A stretch of 64,000 nucleotides of DNA from NCBI GenBank assembly GCA_029778615.1, contig JAKOPZ010000274.1:1-64000 (forward strand), given 5' to 3'. Both the position numbers and the translations under genes were made by a program. The notes under the pieces were generated by a model. That model searched no databases. It was not told the DNA's origin and saw nothing but the letters and a program-made list of their open reading frames with translations. The stretch is from Chloroflexota bacterium. Its GTDB lineage: Bacteria; Chloroflexota; Anaerolineae; UBA4142; SHND01. Of this stretch, positions 33,718 to 42,486 are shown in pieces. Numbering within the stretch: the stretch's first letter is position 1; every line of letters starts with the position of its first letter.

Positions 33718-35565
33718 TCTCACCGCAAAATTTTTCAGTTCGATGACATCGCGGTTGTCCGCCGCGCTTAAACGGTCTTGCGTCAACGTATCGTACCAAC
33801 CAACGCGCAAAACATATTCGCCCGCCGGAACCGTGCGCGGCAAACGCAAGCGATAGGTCTCGCGCACCATTTCGTCTTGCGCCCAACGCGGTGTGGGATA
33901 AATTCCATTCAGCGGCTCGTGGTCGTCTTGCGCCAGCTTGGCGCCGTCCTCTGTTTCAAGATGCGCAAAGGTTGTAAACCGCGCGGTTGGTTTTTGCGCG
34001 GCGCGCCACACAATGCTCAAGACCATCTCCTCGCCGCCGCGCAATTCGTCCGGCGCGAGCGACCATCCCACCAATTCAAACGTATCGCCCAGCGTCACAC
34101 GCGGTCCAAAATGGGCGAGCGGCGCGGGTTCGTACACCACATAGCGCGCATCCGCGCCCGTCATCGCGTATCCGTAATCCAACGCGGAAACGAACGCGTG
34201 TGTGAAATTTCCGAACGCGTCCACGTCCTCACGCGTGCCGCGATTCAAAATCACCAGCGGAAAATTGCCCGCGCGCAAATTTTCGACTTCCCATTTTTGG
34301 TCATAGCGCCCCGCGCGCGCGAGGGTGCTGTACACAAAACTATAGTATGTGACCGGTTTCCCGTTGCCCCAAAGCAAGCCCATGTCTTCGGCAATGACCG
34401 TACCCGTCGTATTCTGAATGAGCGGCGCAACGTGTTCATTTCCCGCGCGCACCTCGTCAAATAATTTTTGCGCGAGGCGCGGGTCATGTTCATTCCAAAA
34501 GAGCGCGAGCTGCGCGAGGAGCAAAACGGGAATCACCCATTGCAAACGCGGCAGCGTTTCAAGGGCATGGATGCCAACGCCTGCAAACACGCACGCCACC
34601 GCAATCGTTTCTAAAAAATAATTTTCCCACGCGCCTTCGCGTCCCGCCAGCGCGAGCGACAACACAGAAACGAGCGCGTAGATTTCCAGTACGCCGAAAT
34701 GCTTGGCGCGCACGCGCGCGAACCAACCGACGGTGGCGAAAACAAGCACGACGGCGTACGTGACCAAGAAACTTGTCAGCAGCGGCACAAACACGCGCGG
34801 CGTCCATACGGTCGCGTTCAACGCGAGAATGCCAAAACTCCAACCGCCCTGTGTCAAAATTTCCAGCAGCAAAAAAACCGCGCCGCCCAGCGCGCCCAAC
34901 GCGAGCGCAAACAAAATGCCCGCGCGTTGGTTTCGCAAAAAAATCGCAAGCGTCGCCGCCGTCGGCGCGACAAACAGCGATTGCTTTGTGTACAGCGCGA
35001 GCAGAAAAAATAGAATGGCACCGCCCAAGAGTACAAGCGTGCGTCGTTCGTCGTCCGTCGTCCGTTGGCGGCTTTGCCACCGCCTGACACAAAAAATTCC
35101 GGCAAAGGAAAATGCCACGCCGACCAAATCCACGCGATACAGCGGCAGCCAATGATAGACGAATGTGGAACCCAAAAACAAACCTGCCATCAAAAATGCC
35201 AAGCGCGGATTGTTGGTTCGCGCACGCACCAAACGAATAATGAATGCGGCGAGGATGAGCGCCGCCGCGAAATTCAACCAACGTCCGAACGTCAGCGTAA
35301 CGCCAAACAGCGGGACCATGACTGCGGTCAGCAACATCGCCACAGGCGGATAATTCGCCGAATCGAACGGCGGACTCGATGCGAGAGTGGTGTAAATATT
35401 CATGCCGCGCGCGAGCTTGAGGGTAAACCAAAACACATCGCCTTCGCCGTAATCGAGCACATACGGAAACAAGATGGCGCGGAACACGAGCCAAAACGTC
35501 AACGCCAGATAGAACGCGATGCCAACGCCGACCACAGTCCACACCGCGCGCAGTGTCCATTTCAT
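33715..35565 (-). CDS. GT39/PMT-like multi-pass membrane glycosyltransferase
   Basis: Protein of 616 aa with about 10-12 membrane helices in the first 400 residues and a soluble beta-rich C-terminal domain. An early acidic loop (YVLDYGEGDVFWFT, with FDSANYPPVAMLL) matches the catalytic loop of polyprenyl-phosphate-sugar transferases. The C-terminal part ends with LRVGWYDTLTQDRL, typical of GT39-like Chloroflexi proteins. Residues RTTDDERRTL in a loop come from a CGTCGTCCGT repeat shared with the flippase-like gene. ATG 35565 is favoured by a TGCTAAACT promoter seven bases upstream. Confidence 0.75.
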   Translation of the reverse strand: MKWTLRAVWTVVGVGIAFYLALTFWLVFRAILFPYVLDYGEGDVFWFTLKLARGMNIYTTLASSPPFDSANYPPVAMLLTAVMVPLFGVTLTFGRWLNFAAALILAAFIIRLVRARTNNPRLAFLMAGLFLGSTFVYHWLPLYRVDLVGVAFSFAGIFCVRRWQSRQRTTDDERRTLVLLGGAILFFLLALYTKQSLFVAPTAATLAIFLRNQRAGILFALALGALGGAVFLLLEILTQGGWSFGILALNATVWTPRVFVPLLTSFLVTYAVVLVFATVGWFARVRAKHFGVLEIYALVSVLSLALAGREGAWENYFLETIAVACVFAGVGIHALETLPRLQWVIPVLLLAQLALFWNEHDPRLAQKLFDEVRAGNEHVAPLIQNTTGTVIAEDMGLLWGNGKPVTYYSFVYSTLARAGRYDQKWEVENLRAGNFPLVILNRGTREDVDAFGNFTHAFVSALDYGYAMTGADARYVVYEPAPLAHFGPRVTLGDTFELVGWSLAPDELRGGEEMVLSIVWRAAQKPTARFTTFAHLETEDGAKLAQDDHEPLNGIYPTPRWAQDEMVRETYRLRLPRTVPAGEYVLRVGWYDTLTQDRLSAADNRDVIELKNFAVR

Positions 35566-35572
35566 CGCCACG

Positions 35573-35581
35573 AGTTTAGCA
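35573..35581 (-). promoter_or_regulatory. Extended -10 giving a leaderless transcript
   Basis: TGCTAAACT on the minus strand ends seven bases before ATG 35565, the same geometry as at 32840-32856. Confidence 0.5.
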
Positions 35582-35697
35582 TACAACTTTCGCAATTCAT
35601 TATTCGTTATTCGCAATTCGTTATTGGGTATTGGTTATTGGTTACAGGCTGCGCGTCCTTGCCGCCCTGCGCGTTTGGCATTGTGCGTGGGTCATTG

Positions 35698-35706
35698 TGC
35701 TATAAT
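35698..35706 (+). promoter_or_regulatory. Extended -10 promoter of the DUF3048 gene
   Basis: TGCTATAAT followed by CGCCGTCAGTG. The start site would be near 35713, leaving a leader of about 35 bases that carries CGGAG before ATG 35748. Confidence 0.6.
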
Positions 35707-35747
35707 CGCCGTCAGTGTTTTCGTCGCTTGTCCCATCGGAGTTGTCC

Positions 35748-37079
35748 ATGCCTCGCCGCGCACTTGCGTTTTTAATTCTCAGTGTCCTTTGCTTTTTGTT
35801 CGCCGCCTGTTCTGCCGAACCCACGCCAACACCCGCACCTACACGCCGCCCGACGCGGACACCGCTTCCGCCGGTCACGTTGAAACCGCCTGCCACCAAA
35901 ACGATTCCTACGGCAACCGCATTGCCCACCGAAACGCTTACGCCGTCACCCGAACCTGCAACCGCCGAACCGACCAAAGCCGCGCAGAATTCTTCCAACA
36001 ACAACAATAGCGGATTGACGGTGTGGACGATGGCACCGCTCGTAAATTATTTTTCCAAACTGGCGCCCTCGACGCAAGAAGGCATTACGCGTCCGGCAAA
36101 TGTGAATCCGCTGACAGGTCTGCCGGTGAGCGACCCGGCACTGTTGCAGCGACGCCCCGTGCTCGCGCGGATTGGGAATGATCCCAGCGCGCGCGACATT
36201 CACGCGGGCTTTAACCAAGCCGATTTGGTCTTTGAAGAAATGATTGACCAAAAAAATATGGTGTTTGCGGTGACGCGCTTTACGCTGGTCTTTTACGGAC
36301 AGAACGCAACCTTTCGTCCGCTCCGCAGCGCGCGCGCAGTGAATGCTTCGCTGATGCCGATGTTTGATGGCGTGCTGATTAGTTCGGGCGGAAGCAAAGG
36401 CACGCGGTTTATGCTTTCGCAGCTGCCGTGGAAAGACCGCAATCTTGACGGTGATTTGCAAGGCACCACCATTTGTATCGCGCCCGGCGATTATCGCGTG
36501 CGCGTCGCGTCCAGTGTCCAGCATGTGCAAGATTACGTGACGGCAAAAGGACAAGAAAGCGCGGTCTCACTGCGCGGCTTTCAATTTTCCGACAGCGCGC
36601 CAAACGGCTCGCCCGCGCCGAGTGTGGCATTTGACCATTCGCCGTGGCCCTTTCGCGCGGCGGGTCTGACCGAATGGCGGTATGATGCGGCGAGTGGCAA
36701 ATATCTGCGGTTTGTAAACGGCGCGCCGCACAATACAAAAAATTACGCGCTGGATGGAAAATGGGGCGGCAGCTGCAATCTGCCCGAACCACAATCGGAA
36801 CAAATTGCCGCATCCAATGTAATCGTTTTGAATGTAAAATATGAGCCGACGGATTTTGTCGAAGACACGCTCAATTCGTACAGCGCGTTTGTGGAAATGA
36901 CGGGCAGCGGCACGGCGCAAATTTTTCGCGATGGCGTAAAAATCGACGCGCGCTGGGAACGTCCGACGCTGACCGATTTTTTTAAATTCACGGATGCGGC
37001 AGGCAGCGAAATTGCGTTGAAACCGGGTAACAGTTGGTTTGAACTTGCGCCGCTTGGTTATCAACCAACGGTAAAATAA
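35748..37079 (+). CDS. DUF3048 (YerB-like) lipoprotein
   Basis: Extracytoplasmic lipoprotein (443 aa): signal with lipobox LFAACSAEP, a Thr-Pro-rich linker of about 60 residues, then a DUF3048 domain. Family segments are NPLTGLPVSDPALLQRRPVL, DLVFEEMID, TRFTLVFYGQ and PLRSARAVNASLMP, followed by a C-terminal DUF3048 half. B. subtilis YerB is the best-known relative; its role is unclear. It has its own extended -10 promoter. Confidence 0.88.
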   Translation: MPRRALAFLILSVLCFLFAACSAEPTPTPAPTRRPTRTPLPPVTLKPPATKTIPTATALPTETLTPSPEPATAEPTKAAQNSSNNNNSGLTVWTMAPLVNYFSKLAPSTQEGITRPANVNPLTGLPVSDPALLQRRPVLARIGNDPSARDIHAGFNQADLVFEEMIDQKNMVFAVTRFTLVFYGQNATFRPLRSARAVNASLMPMFDGVLISSGGSKGTRFMLSQLPWKDRNLDGDLQGTTICIAPGDYRVRVASSVQHVQDYVTAKGQESAVSLRGFQFSDSAPNGSPAPSVAFDHSPWPFRAAGLTEWRYDAASGKYLRFVNGAPHNTKNYALDGKWGGSCNLPEPQSEQIAASNVIVLNVKYEPTDFVEDTLNSYSAFVEMTGSGTAQIFRDGVKIDARWERPTLTDFFKFTDAAGSEIALKPGNSWFELAPLGYQPTVK

Positions 37080-37082
37080 AGA

Positions 37083-37138
37083 GACCGGAGACTAGAGGTT
37101 TGTCGTGGCGACACACCTCTAATCTTTAATCTCTAATC
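37083..37138. repeat. CTCTAATC-type imperfect intergenic hairpin
   Basis: GACTAGAGGTTTGTCG pairs imperfectly with CGACACACCTCTAATC. Runs of TCTCTAATCTC continue to the patatin start. Related words occur at 42575-42605 and 45681-45746. Confidence 0.5.
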
Positions 37139-37141
37139 TCT

Positions 37142-38065
37142 ATGATTGCATGGGCACTTTCCGGCGGGGGAAATCGCGGACCGATTCAAGTCGGCGCAAT
37201 GCGCGCGCTGTTTGAACGCGGCATTGTGCCCGACATGTTGGTCGGCACGAGTGCGGGCGCGTTGAACGCCGCGTTTATGGCGACGAATCCAACCGCGCAG
37301 ACGAATGAACAACTCGCGCAGTTGTGGCTCGGCACCAAGAGCGCGGACATTTTTCCGAAACCGCGTTGGTTGATGATTCTGCGCGCGGTGTTTTCGGGCA
37401 ACGGTTTGGACGATGACCGCGCGCGCACCAAAACGTATCAACGTTATTTGCCCCCGGGTGTGACCACCTTTGGCGACCTGAAAATAAAATTATATTTGAC
37501 GGCTGCTGATTTGCAGACGGGGCGTTTGTACTTGTACGGCGATGACCCGTCCGCGAAATTGATTGAAGCGGCGTTGGCGAGCAGCGCGCTCCCGGTGGTG
37601 TGGGACCCGGAGATTATCAACGGGCACCAGTTTGTGGATGGCGGCGTCATTGCCAATGTGCCTATCAGCATTGCTATGGACCGCGGCGCGACGACAATCT
37701 ACGCGCTGGATTTGCAAGACGGCGGACCGTACACATCCAAAAAAGGTGTTATCCAAATCGCGCTGCACACTATCGGCGTGCAAACGTACCAGCAAGCGCT
37801 GCGCGATATTCAACGCGCGATTGACGCGGGCAACATCACCCTGCATTACATTTCACTCGGCGATATTTTCAACACGATTGATTTGCAGGACTTTGGGCAT
37901 ACGGCGGAAATGATTGAGCAGGGTTATCAACGCGCGAAAAAATATTTGGAGAATCCAACGCCGAACCGTTTGCCCGGCGGCAAGCCCGGCGTATTGGCGC
38001 CCGGCGAACCTGCCGCCGACCCGAACACGCCGCCCGGCGCAGTGCCGTATCAACCGCGATTCTGA
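37142..38065 (+). CDS. Patatin-like phospholipase
   Basis: Lipid acyl hydrolase family protein (307 aa). The oxyanion hole is SGGGNRG (about 7-13), the catalytic serine lies in GTSAG (about 35-39) and the catalytic aspartate in the DGG of FVDGGVIANVP. The C-terminal ~40 residues are Pro/Gly-rich and probably disordered. No signal peptide. It is followed after four bases by the CoaE-fusion gene, suggesting co-transcription. Confidence 0.92.
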   Translation: MIAWALSGGGNRGPIQVGAMRALFERGIVPDMLVGTSAGALNAAFMATNPTAQTNEQLAQLWLGTKSADIFPKPRWLMILRAVFSGNGLDDDRARTKTYQRYLPPGVTTFGDLKIKLYLTAADLQTGRLYLYGDDPSAKLIEAALASSALPVVWDPEIINGHQFVDGGVIANVPISIAMDRGATTIYALDLQDGGPYTSKKGVIQIALHTIGVQTYQQALRDIQRAIDAGNITLHYISLGDIFNTIDLQDFGHTAEMIEQGYQRAKKYLENPTPNRLPGGKPGVLAPGEPAADPNTPPGAVPYQPRF

Positions 38066-38068
38066 AAA

Positions 38069-39328
38069 ATGTACATCATCGGCTTGACCGGAAACATCGC
38101 AACGGGCAAAAGCACCGTATGCAATATCCTTGAACAGCTCGGCGCGCGCGTGATGGACGCGGACAGTGTCGCGCACGCGGTGTTGAAACGCGGCTCGCGC
38201 GCCTGGCGCGGCGTGGTGGACGCGTTCGGTTATGACATTTTGCAATATGACGGAAACGTGGACCGCCAAAAACTCGGCGCGGTTGTTTTTCAAAACGCGG
38301 CGAAACTGCGCACGCTCGAACAAATTACGCATCCGGCGGTTGGCACCGAATTGGCGCTGCTCGTGCGCGACGCGTTGAACGAGCCCGACGCGGGCGACAC
38401 GATTTTGGTGGTCGAAGCGGTCAAGCTGTACGAAGCGGGAATGCACGAATACATGGACGCGCTGTGGGTCGTTACCGCGCCCATCGAGGAACAAAAACGC
38501 CGCTTGATGCAAGAGCGCGGAATGACAGAGGAACAGGCGAGCATGCGTTTGCAGGCGCAACCACCGCTCGATGAAAAATTGAAACGCGCGGATGTGGTCA
38601 TTAACAACGGCGGCAGTATCGAAGAAACGCGCGTGCAGGTGCTGCGCGCGTTTGCCGCGCTGGACCCCGCGCACACGACGGACAAGACGCCGCTGCTCTT
38701 GCGGTGGCTCCGCATTGCGCCGAATACGCAAAACGCCTCTGCCGCCCCCGTTTCAAATGGTGAACATGAAGCAACGGACGCTGCCACTGCCGCGCCGCTG
38801 GCTGCGGCAGCCACGGCGACCGAACCCGCGATTGCCGAAAGCGAATGGGTGGTGCGCCGCGCGAAACCGAGCGATGCGCGGATGCTGGCGGACTTGTTGA
38901 CGCGCATCGAAGGACGCACCGAACCATTGGGGCGCGCAGAAATGTTGGAACGCCTCGGCAAGTACGGTTATTGGCTGGTGCGCACCCGCGAACAAACGCT
39001 CGCGCTCGCCGCGTGGCAAGCCGAAAATCTCGCCGCGATTGTTCACGAATTATGGGTGGCGAATGTGGAAGATGCCCCGCGCGCGTTTCCGAAATTGCTC
39101 GCCGCGATTCAAGACGAAGCCAACGCGCTGACGTGCGAAGTGGTTGTGCTGCTCGTGCCCGAACGCGCCGCTGCGCTCGCGCAAATCGCCGCGCACGCCG
39201 CCGAGTATGAACCCATTGCGCTTGACGATTTGCACAAACTCTGGCGCAGTGTTATTGAGCCGCTGTATCAAGACGGACAGGTGATGTACGCCAAGCGGCT
39301 CCGCGAAATGGTAACGAAACCGATTTAG
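38069..39328 (+). CDS. coaE: Dephospho-CoA kinase fused to an extra C-terminal domain
   Basis: The N-terminal part (about 1-200) is dephospho-CoA kinase, the last step of CoA synthesis: P-loop GLTGNIATGKST, DADSVAHAV, ITHPAV and the LID-like RRLMQERGMTEEQA. A linker rich in Ala and Thr (about 220-255) leads to a domain of about 160 residues (WVVRRAKPSDARMLADLL, YWLVRTREQTLALAAWQAE, LWVANVED) that looks GNAT-like. CoaE alone is about 200 aa, so this is a fusion. The added domain may be an acetyl-CoA user or a regulatory module; no motif fixes its substrate. Confidence 0.88.
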   Translation: MYIIGLTGNIATGKSTVCNILEQLGARVMDADSVAHAVLKRGSRAWRGVVDAFGYDILQYDGNVDRQKLGAVVFQNAAKLRTLEQITHPAVGTELALLVRDALNEPDAGDTILVVEAVKLYEAGMHEYMDALWVVTAPIEEQKRRLMQERGMTEEQASMRLQAQPPLDEKLKRADVVINNGGSIEETRVQVLRAFAALDPAHTTDKTPLLLRWLRIAPNTQNASAAPVSNGEHEATDAATAAPLAAAATATEPAIAESEWVVRRAKPSDARMLADLLTRIEGRTEPLGRAEMLERLGKYGYWLVRTREQTLALAAWQAENLAAIVHELWVANVEDAPRAFPKLLAAIQDEANALTCEVVVLLVPERAAALAQIAAHAAEYEPIALDDLHKLWRSVIEPLYQDGQVMYAKRLREMVTKPI

Positions 39329-39410
39329 AATTTAGGATTTCGGATTTGTGATTTATGATTCTCGGAGAAATGCGCGAAATCCAAAATCATAAATCATAAA
39401 GCATAAATTT
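39329..39410. repeat. GGATTT-type AT-rich intergenic repeat
   Basis: TTTAGGATTTCGGATTTGTG followed by ATTTATGATT, and the reverse words AAATCCAAAATCATAAATCAT. Together they form an imperfect hairpin. The first half matches the sequence encoding the tail of the flippase-like gene (30832-30855). Confidence 0.6.
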
Positions 39411-39412
39411 CA

Positions 39413-39658
39413 ATGAACGCTCTGAAAGCATTTGCCTCACAACATCCGCGCATTACGGCATGGATTGTTCTTGCGATTGGCATGGTCGTCATTTTACTTT
39501 GGGCATCCAAAGATGTTGGGCTTTTGCCGACCCAGCTGCTCGCCCTCGTCATCGCCACCATCGCGTTGGCGGGACTGTGCGTGTGGATTATTGGCTGGGA
39601 AGACAATGATGACGACGAAGCGGACGCGGCTGCCTCAACGCCCAAGTCCGCAAAATAA
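39413..39658 (+). CDS. Small two-helix membrane protein
   Basis: Protein of 81 aa: a short basic N-terminus, helix ITAWIVLAIGMVVILLWAS, a loop, helix LLALVIATIALAGLCVWIIG and an acidic, Ala-rich tail (NDDDEADAAAS). Family not recognised. It lies in line with the CoaE-fusion and the next gene. Codon usage resembles neighbours, supporting a real gene. Confidence 0.65.
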   Translation: MNALKAFASQHPRITAWIVLAIGMVVILLWASKDVGLLPTQLLALVIATIALAGLCVWIIGWEDNDDDEADAAASTPKSAK

Positions 39659-39678
39659 TTTCTATTGCGCGTTTGAAC

Positions 39679-40119
39679 ATGCGGGTTAACGAATTTCTCA
39701 ATCTCGTCGCGCAAGAAACGCGCGCCGCGCTGCCCATACGCTTTCGCAAATTTCACGCGTGGAAACGTTATACGCTGATTCAACTGTTTTACGCGCGCCG
39801 CTCAATTCATTATGAAGTGTGGGTGCGCGGCGGGAACGTCCACGCGCTCGAAATCGGTTTGCACTGCGAAGCGGACGCCGCGACCAATCGCGCGGTCTTG
39901 GAAAAATTGGACGCGCATTTGTTTGAAATCAAGCACGCGCTCGGCGACCATATTGAAGCCGAGCAGTGGACCAAGAGCTGGACGCGCGTGCACGAATTGA
40001 TGCCGTACCAACATTTGGACGATGCCACAGCGCGCGCGTGCGCGAAAAAGCTAGCGCGCATGATTGAGACCCTCCAGCCGCTCGTCGGAAATCCCTTCTT
40101 GTCCAAAAAACAAACATGA
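39679..40119 (+). CDS. Hypothetical soluble protein
   Basis: Protein of 146 aa from ATG 39679 (a TTG at 39673 is possible). Alpha/beta pattern with FRKFHAWKRYTLIQLFYARR, YEVWVRGGNVHALEIGLHCE and a helical C-terminus. No known motif. It overlaps the next gene by four bases (ATGA at 40116), so the two are probably translated together. Confidence 0.65.
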   Translation: MRVNEFLNLVAQETRAALPIRFRKFHAWKRYTLIQLFYARRSIHYEVWVRGGNVHALEIGLHCEADAATNRAVLEKLDAHLFEIKHALGDHIEAEQWTKSWTRVHELMPYQHLDDATARACAKKLARMIETLQPLVGNPFLSKKQT

Positions 40120-41141
40120 GCATTGAACGCTGGAAAAAATATCTCCGCTACGACCCCACGCGCTGGCTCCTCGAAACGAACGACCCCTCGCTTTTGCTTT
40201 GGTATCAACTCGACATCGCGGATCGTCCTGAAGATGCGCCCCGCGTGATGGAAACGCGCGAACGCGTGTTGTATTCCGAACCCGTCCAAACGATTTTCGC
40301 CGCACAGAACGCAATGGGTTTTTGGGGCGAGCCGGAAAATTTATCCCAGCCGCACTATACCGCGACGTTGTGGAATCTCGCGCTGCTTGCGGAACTGGGC
40401 ATCCCGCGCGCCAGCCGCCGCGCGCGCAACGCGTGCGAATTTGTTTTGCAAAATTTTCTAACAGAGGATGGAACGTTCGCGGAATTGAACGCGATGGAAA
40501 GCGGTTATTTGCTGCGCGCGTTCGGGTATTTCAATTACGCGAACGATGCGCGCGTGCTGCGCGCGGCGCGCACGTTACGCGAGCGTGTGGATTCGTACAC
40601 CGCGCGTGTGACCGCGTTGTGGGGCTGGCGCGCGTTTGTACACGATAGGGAAATTGAGGATGCGACGCGTGAAAATGTCGAGCGCGTGTTGAATGAGGCG
40701 CGTACAGGAAACGCGGCGGCGAGGACAGGGAACGCGGCGGCGATGGAACGGAACGCGGCGGCGAGGACAGGGAACGCGGCGGCGATGGAACGGAACGCTG
40801 CGGCGATGGAACGGAACGCGGCGGCGTTGACAGGGAACGCTGCGGCGAGCGTTCCCTACACGTTTCCGCAATTTGAACCGCGCGATGAATTGTTTGTGTT
40901 GCGCGTGGTGTCCGAATATGACCGTGTGAATGATGCGCGTCTGGCGCCGTTGATGGACGCGCTGGTTTCAAAACAAAACGAACGCGCGCAGTGGACGCTG
41001 GAACGCGATTTGAACGCGCAGCTGGTTACGCCTTTTGAACGCGCGGGCGAACCAAGTCGGTGGATAACGCTGAATGCGTTGAGAGTGGTTGTGAAACTCG
41101 TTATGCGTGAAACAGAAAACGTCATGGGGAATGCTCCATGA
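40116..41141 (+). CDS. Helical-repeat protein with in-frame 21-bp tandem repeats
   Basis: Protein of 341 aa. The order of short helices and segments such as GFWGEPENLSQPHYTATLWN, YLLRAFGYFNYANDARVL and TALWGWRAF resembles alpha/alpha-barrel repeat proteins of the prenyltransferase/terpene-cyclase-like type; low certainty. Residues about 195-243 are seven 7-residue units (ARTGNAA or AMERNAA) encoded by a 21-bp tandem repeat. Such a tract is unlikely to be structural and is probably an inserted loop. The stop codon lies within a perfect terminator stem. Confidence 0.6.
   Translation: MSIERWKKYLRYDPTRWLLETNDPSLLLWYQLDIADRPEDAPRVMETRERVLYSEPVQTIFAAQNAMGFWGEPENLSQPHYTATLWNLALLAELGIPRASRRARNACEFVLQNFLTEDGTFAELNAMESGYLLRAFGYFNYANDARVLRAARTLRERVDSYTARVTALWGWRAFVHDREIEDATRENVERVLNEARTGNAAARTGNAAAMERNAAARTGNAAAMERNAAAMERNAAALTGNAAASVPYTFPQFEPRDELFVLRVVSEYDRVNDARLAPLMDALVSKQNERAQWTLERDLNAQLVTPFERAGEPSRWITLNALRVVVKLVMRETENVMGNAP
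40698..40844. repeat. In-frame 21-bp tandem repeat, seven copies
   Basis: Units start at 40698, 40719, 40740, 40761, 40782, 40803 and 40824. Two unit types alternate: GCGAGGACAGGGAACGCGGC-like and GCGATGGAACGGAACGCGGC-like. It begins near CGTACAGGAAACGC and ends at GCGTTCCCTACACG, which are inverted relatives, so the array may have grown inside a small palindromic insert. Confidence 0.92.
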
Positions 41142-41161
41142 CGTTTTCTGTTTCACTTTTT
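41107..41161. terminator. Perfect 21-bp-stem bidirectional terminator
   Basis: The left stem is 41107-41127, the loop GGAATGCT and the right stem 41136-41156, perfectly complementary, then TTTTT. It contains the stop codon of the plus gene (41139-41141) and lies just past the minus gene's stop (41160). Confidence 0.9.
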
Positions 41162-42422
41162 AATTGTCCCAACTGAATTTCCTCACGAACGGCGGAATCT
41201 TTTTTACTGCCTCTATCGTCAGTGTGCGGTTTCCTGCGAACGAATCGTACCACGCGCCCGCTTCGTCCCCGCCGGCAAGCATCCACATATTGAATGCAAA
41301 CAAATAATCGGGCAGGGCCGCGCCGTTGGACAATTTCCCCGTGCGGAACCAATCGTACACCGCGAGCGTGTAATCGCGATGCAATTCTTCGCTGACCTTT
41401 GGAAAACGATTGTCTTCTTGCGAATCAATCTTCCAACCGCCTTCGCCTACAATGAACGGCGGCACGAATCCCAGCCGTTTGTAAAAAATCGTCGCGTAGG
41501 CGCGAAAACCCAAAACGCCGGTCGTATCTTGTTGATAAGCGGGCGGATGATTTACGCCGTACGCGTGCGGAATAAAAAACATACGGTGGAATAACGCTTC
41601 GCCTTGGCGCGCGTAAACCTGATTGATAAACTCGCGCAGCCAGTCCTCGTCGAGCAATTGAATGCCGGGGTAGCCGCCCGCGTTGTATACATCTTTTGCC
41701 GCCGTCAACAGGTTCAAAATGTACTGGTCGCGGTCTTGCGGGTGGTCATCCCATTCAACTTCGAGTTCCGCTTCGTTATACAGCTGCATGTACGGCGGCA
41801 GATTGTATTTTTTGATAATGTCAATGTCGCGCTGCCAGGCAAAATATCTCTGGAAGGGTTTCAACGTTTTGCGCCATACGACAAAAATGCCCGCTTCCGA
41901 AAATTTGCGCGCGGCAATCTCCAAATGATTTTCGTCCGTATAAACCACCGTCGCCCATTTGAGATGCAGCTCTTGCATGCGCGCGATTTGTTTGTCCAAT
42001 TCTGCTTGGTCGTAATAACCGCTGGCGATAAAGTGAATGCCGAGCCCGTTGTCGTTTGGCGGGCGCGGAAAATCTTGGAGCGTAAGCGGCGGCAAATCAT
42101 CGCGCAGAGGCAAACGCGGAGGTGCGGTAGGCGTTGGCGTTGTCGTCGTTGTGATAACGGCAGTGGATGTCAATGTCGCCGTTAGCGTTTGCGCGGCGGC
42201 AGCCGTAGCGGTGGAAGGAAGATAAAGCGCGGTGGTGGCTTGTTGGCGCGGGGTGGGGAGCGGAAACATGTCCGTTGCTTGCGCAGCGACATTCACGCTC
42301 ACCGTCTCTGGCGAAACAGCTTGGGCGATTTTTGCGGGCGCAGAATTTGCCGTCGAGGCACAGCCCAAAATCGTCAGCGCAAAAACAAACAGGGTGAAAA
42401 TTGTTAAATGTGTTTTGTGCAT
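41160..42422 (-). CDS. Glycoside-hydrolase-like lipoprotein
   Basis: Extracellular lipoprotein (420 aa): signal with lipobox LTILGCAST, a Thr/Ala-rich linker to about residue 110, then a domain of about 300 residues. The motifs YNEAELEVEW and FIVGEGGWK lie at positions expected for the acid/base and nucleophile glutamates of (beta/alpha)8 hydrolases. The repeated aromatic and acidic loops fit a glycan-active barrel. Family number cannot be given. Similar in style to the broken gene at 1856-2684. Confidence 0.65.
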   Translation of the reverse strand: MHKTHLTIFTLFVFALTILGCASTANSAPAKIAQAVSPETVSVNVAAQATDMFPLPTPRQQATTALYLPSTATAAAAQTLTATLTSTAVITTTTTPTPTAPPRLPLRDDLPPLTLQDFPRPPNDNGLGIHFIASGYYDQAELDKQIARMQELHLKWATVVYTDENHLEIAARKFSEAGIFVVWRKTLKPFQRYFAWQRDIDIIKKYNLPPYMQLYNEAELEVEWDDHPQDRDQYILNLLTAAKDVYNAGGYPGIQLLDEDWLREFINQVYARQGEALFHRMFFIPHAYGVNHPPAYQQDTTGVLGFRAYATIFYKRLGFVPPFIVGEGGWKIDSQEDNRFPKVSEELHRDYTLAVYDWFRTGKLSNGAALPDYLFAFNMWMLAGGDEAGAWYDSFAGNRTLTIEAVKKIPPFVRKFSWDN

Positions 42423-42486
42423 TTGGCTTGCATCTCTAGCGGAGAGACCATTTCATTATAGATGAATTACGAATTAGAACAATTCA

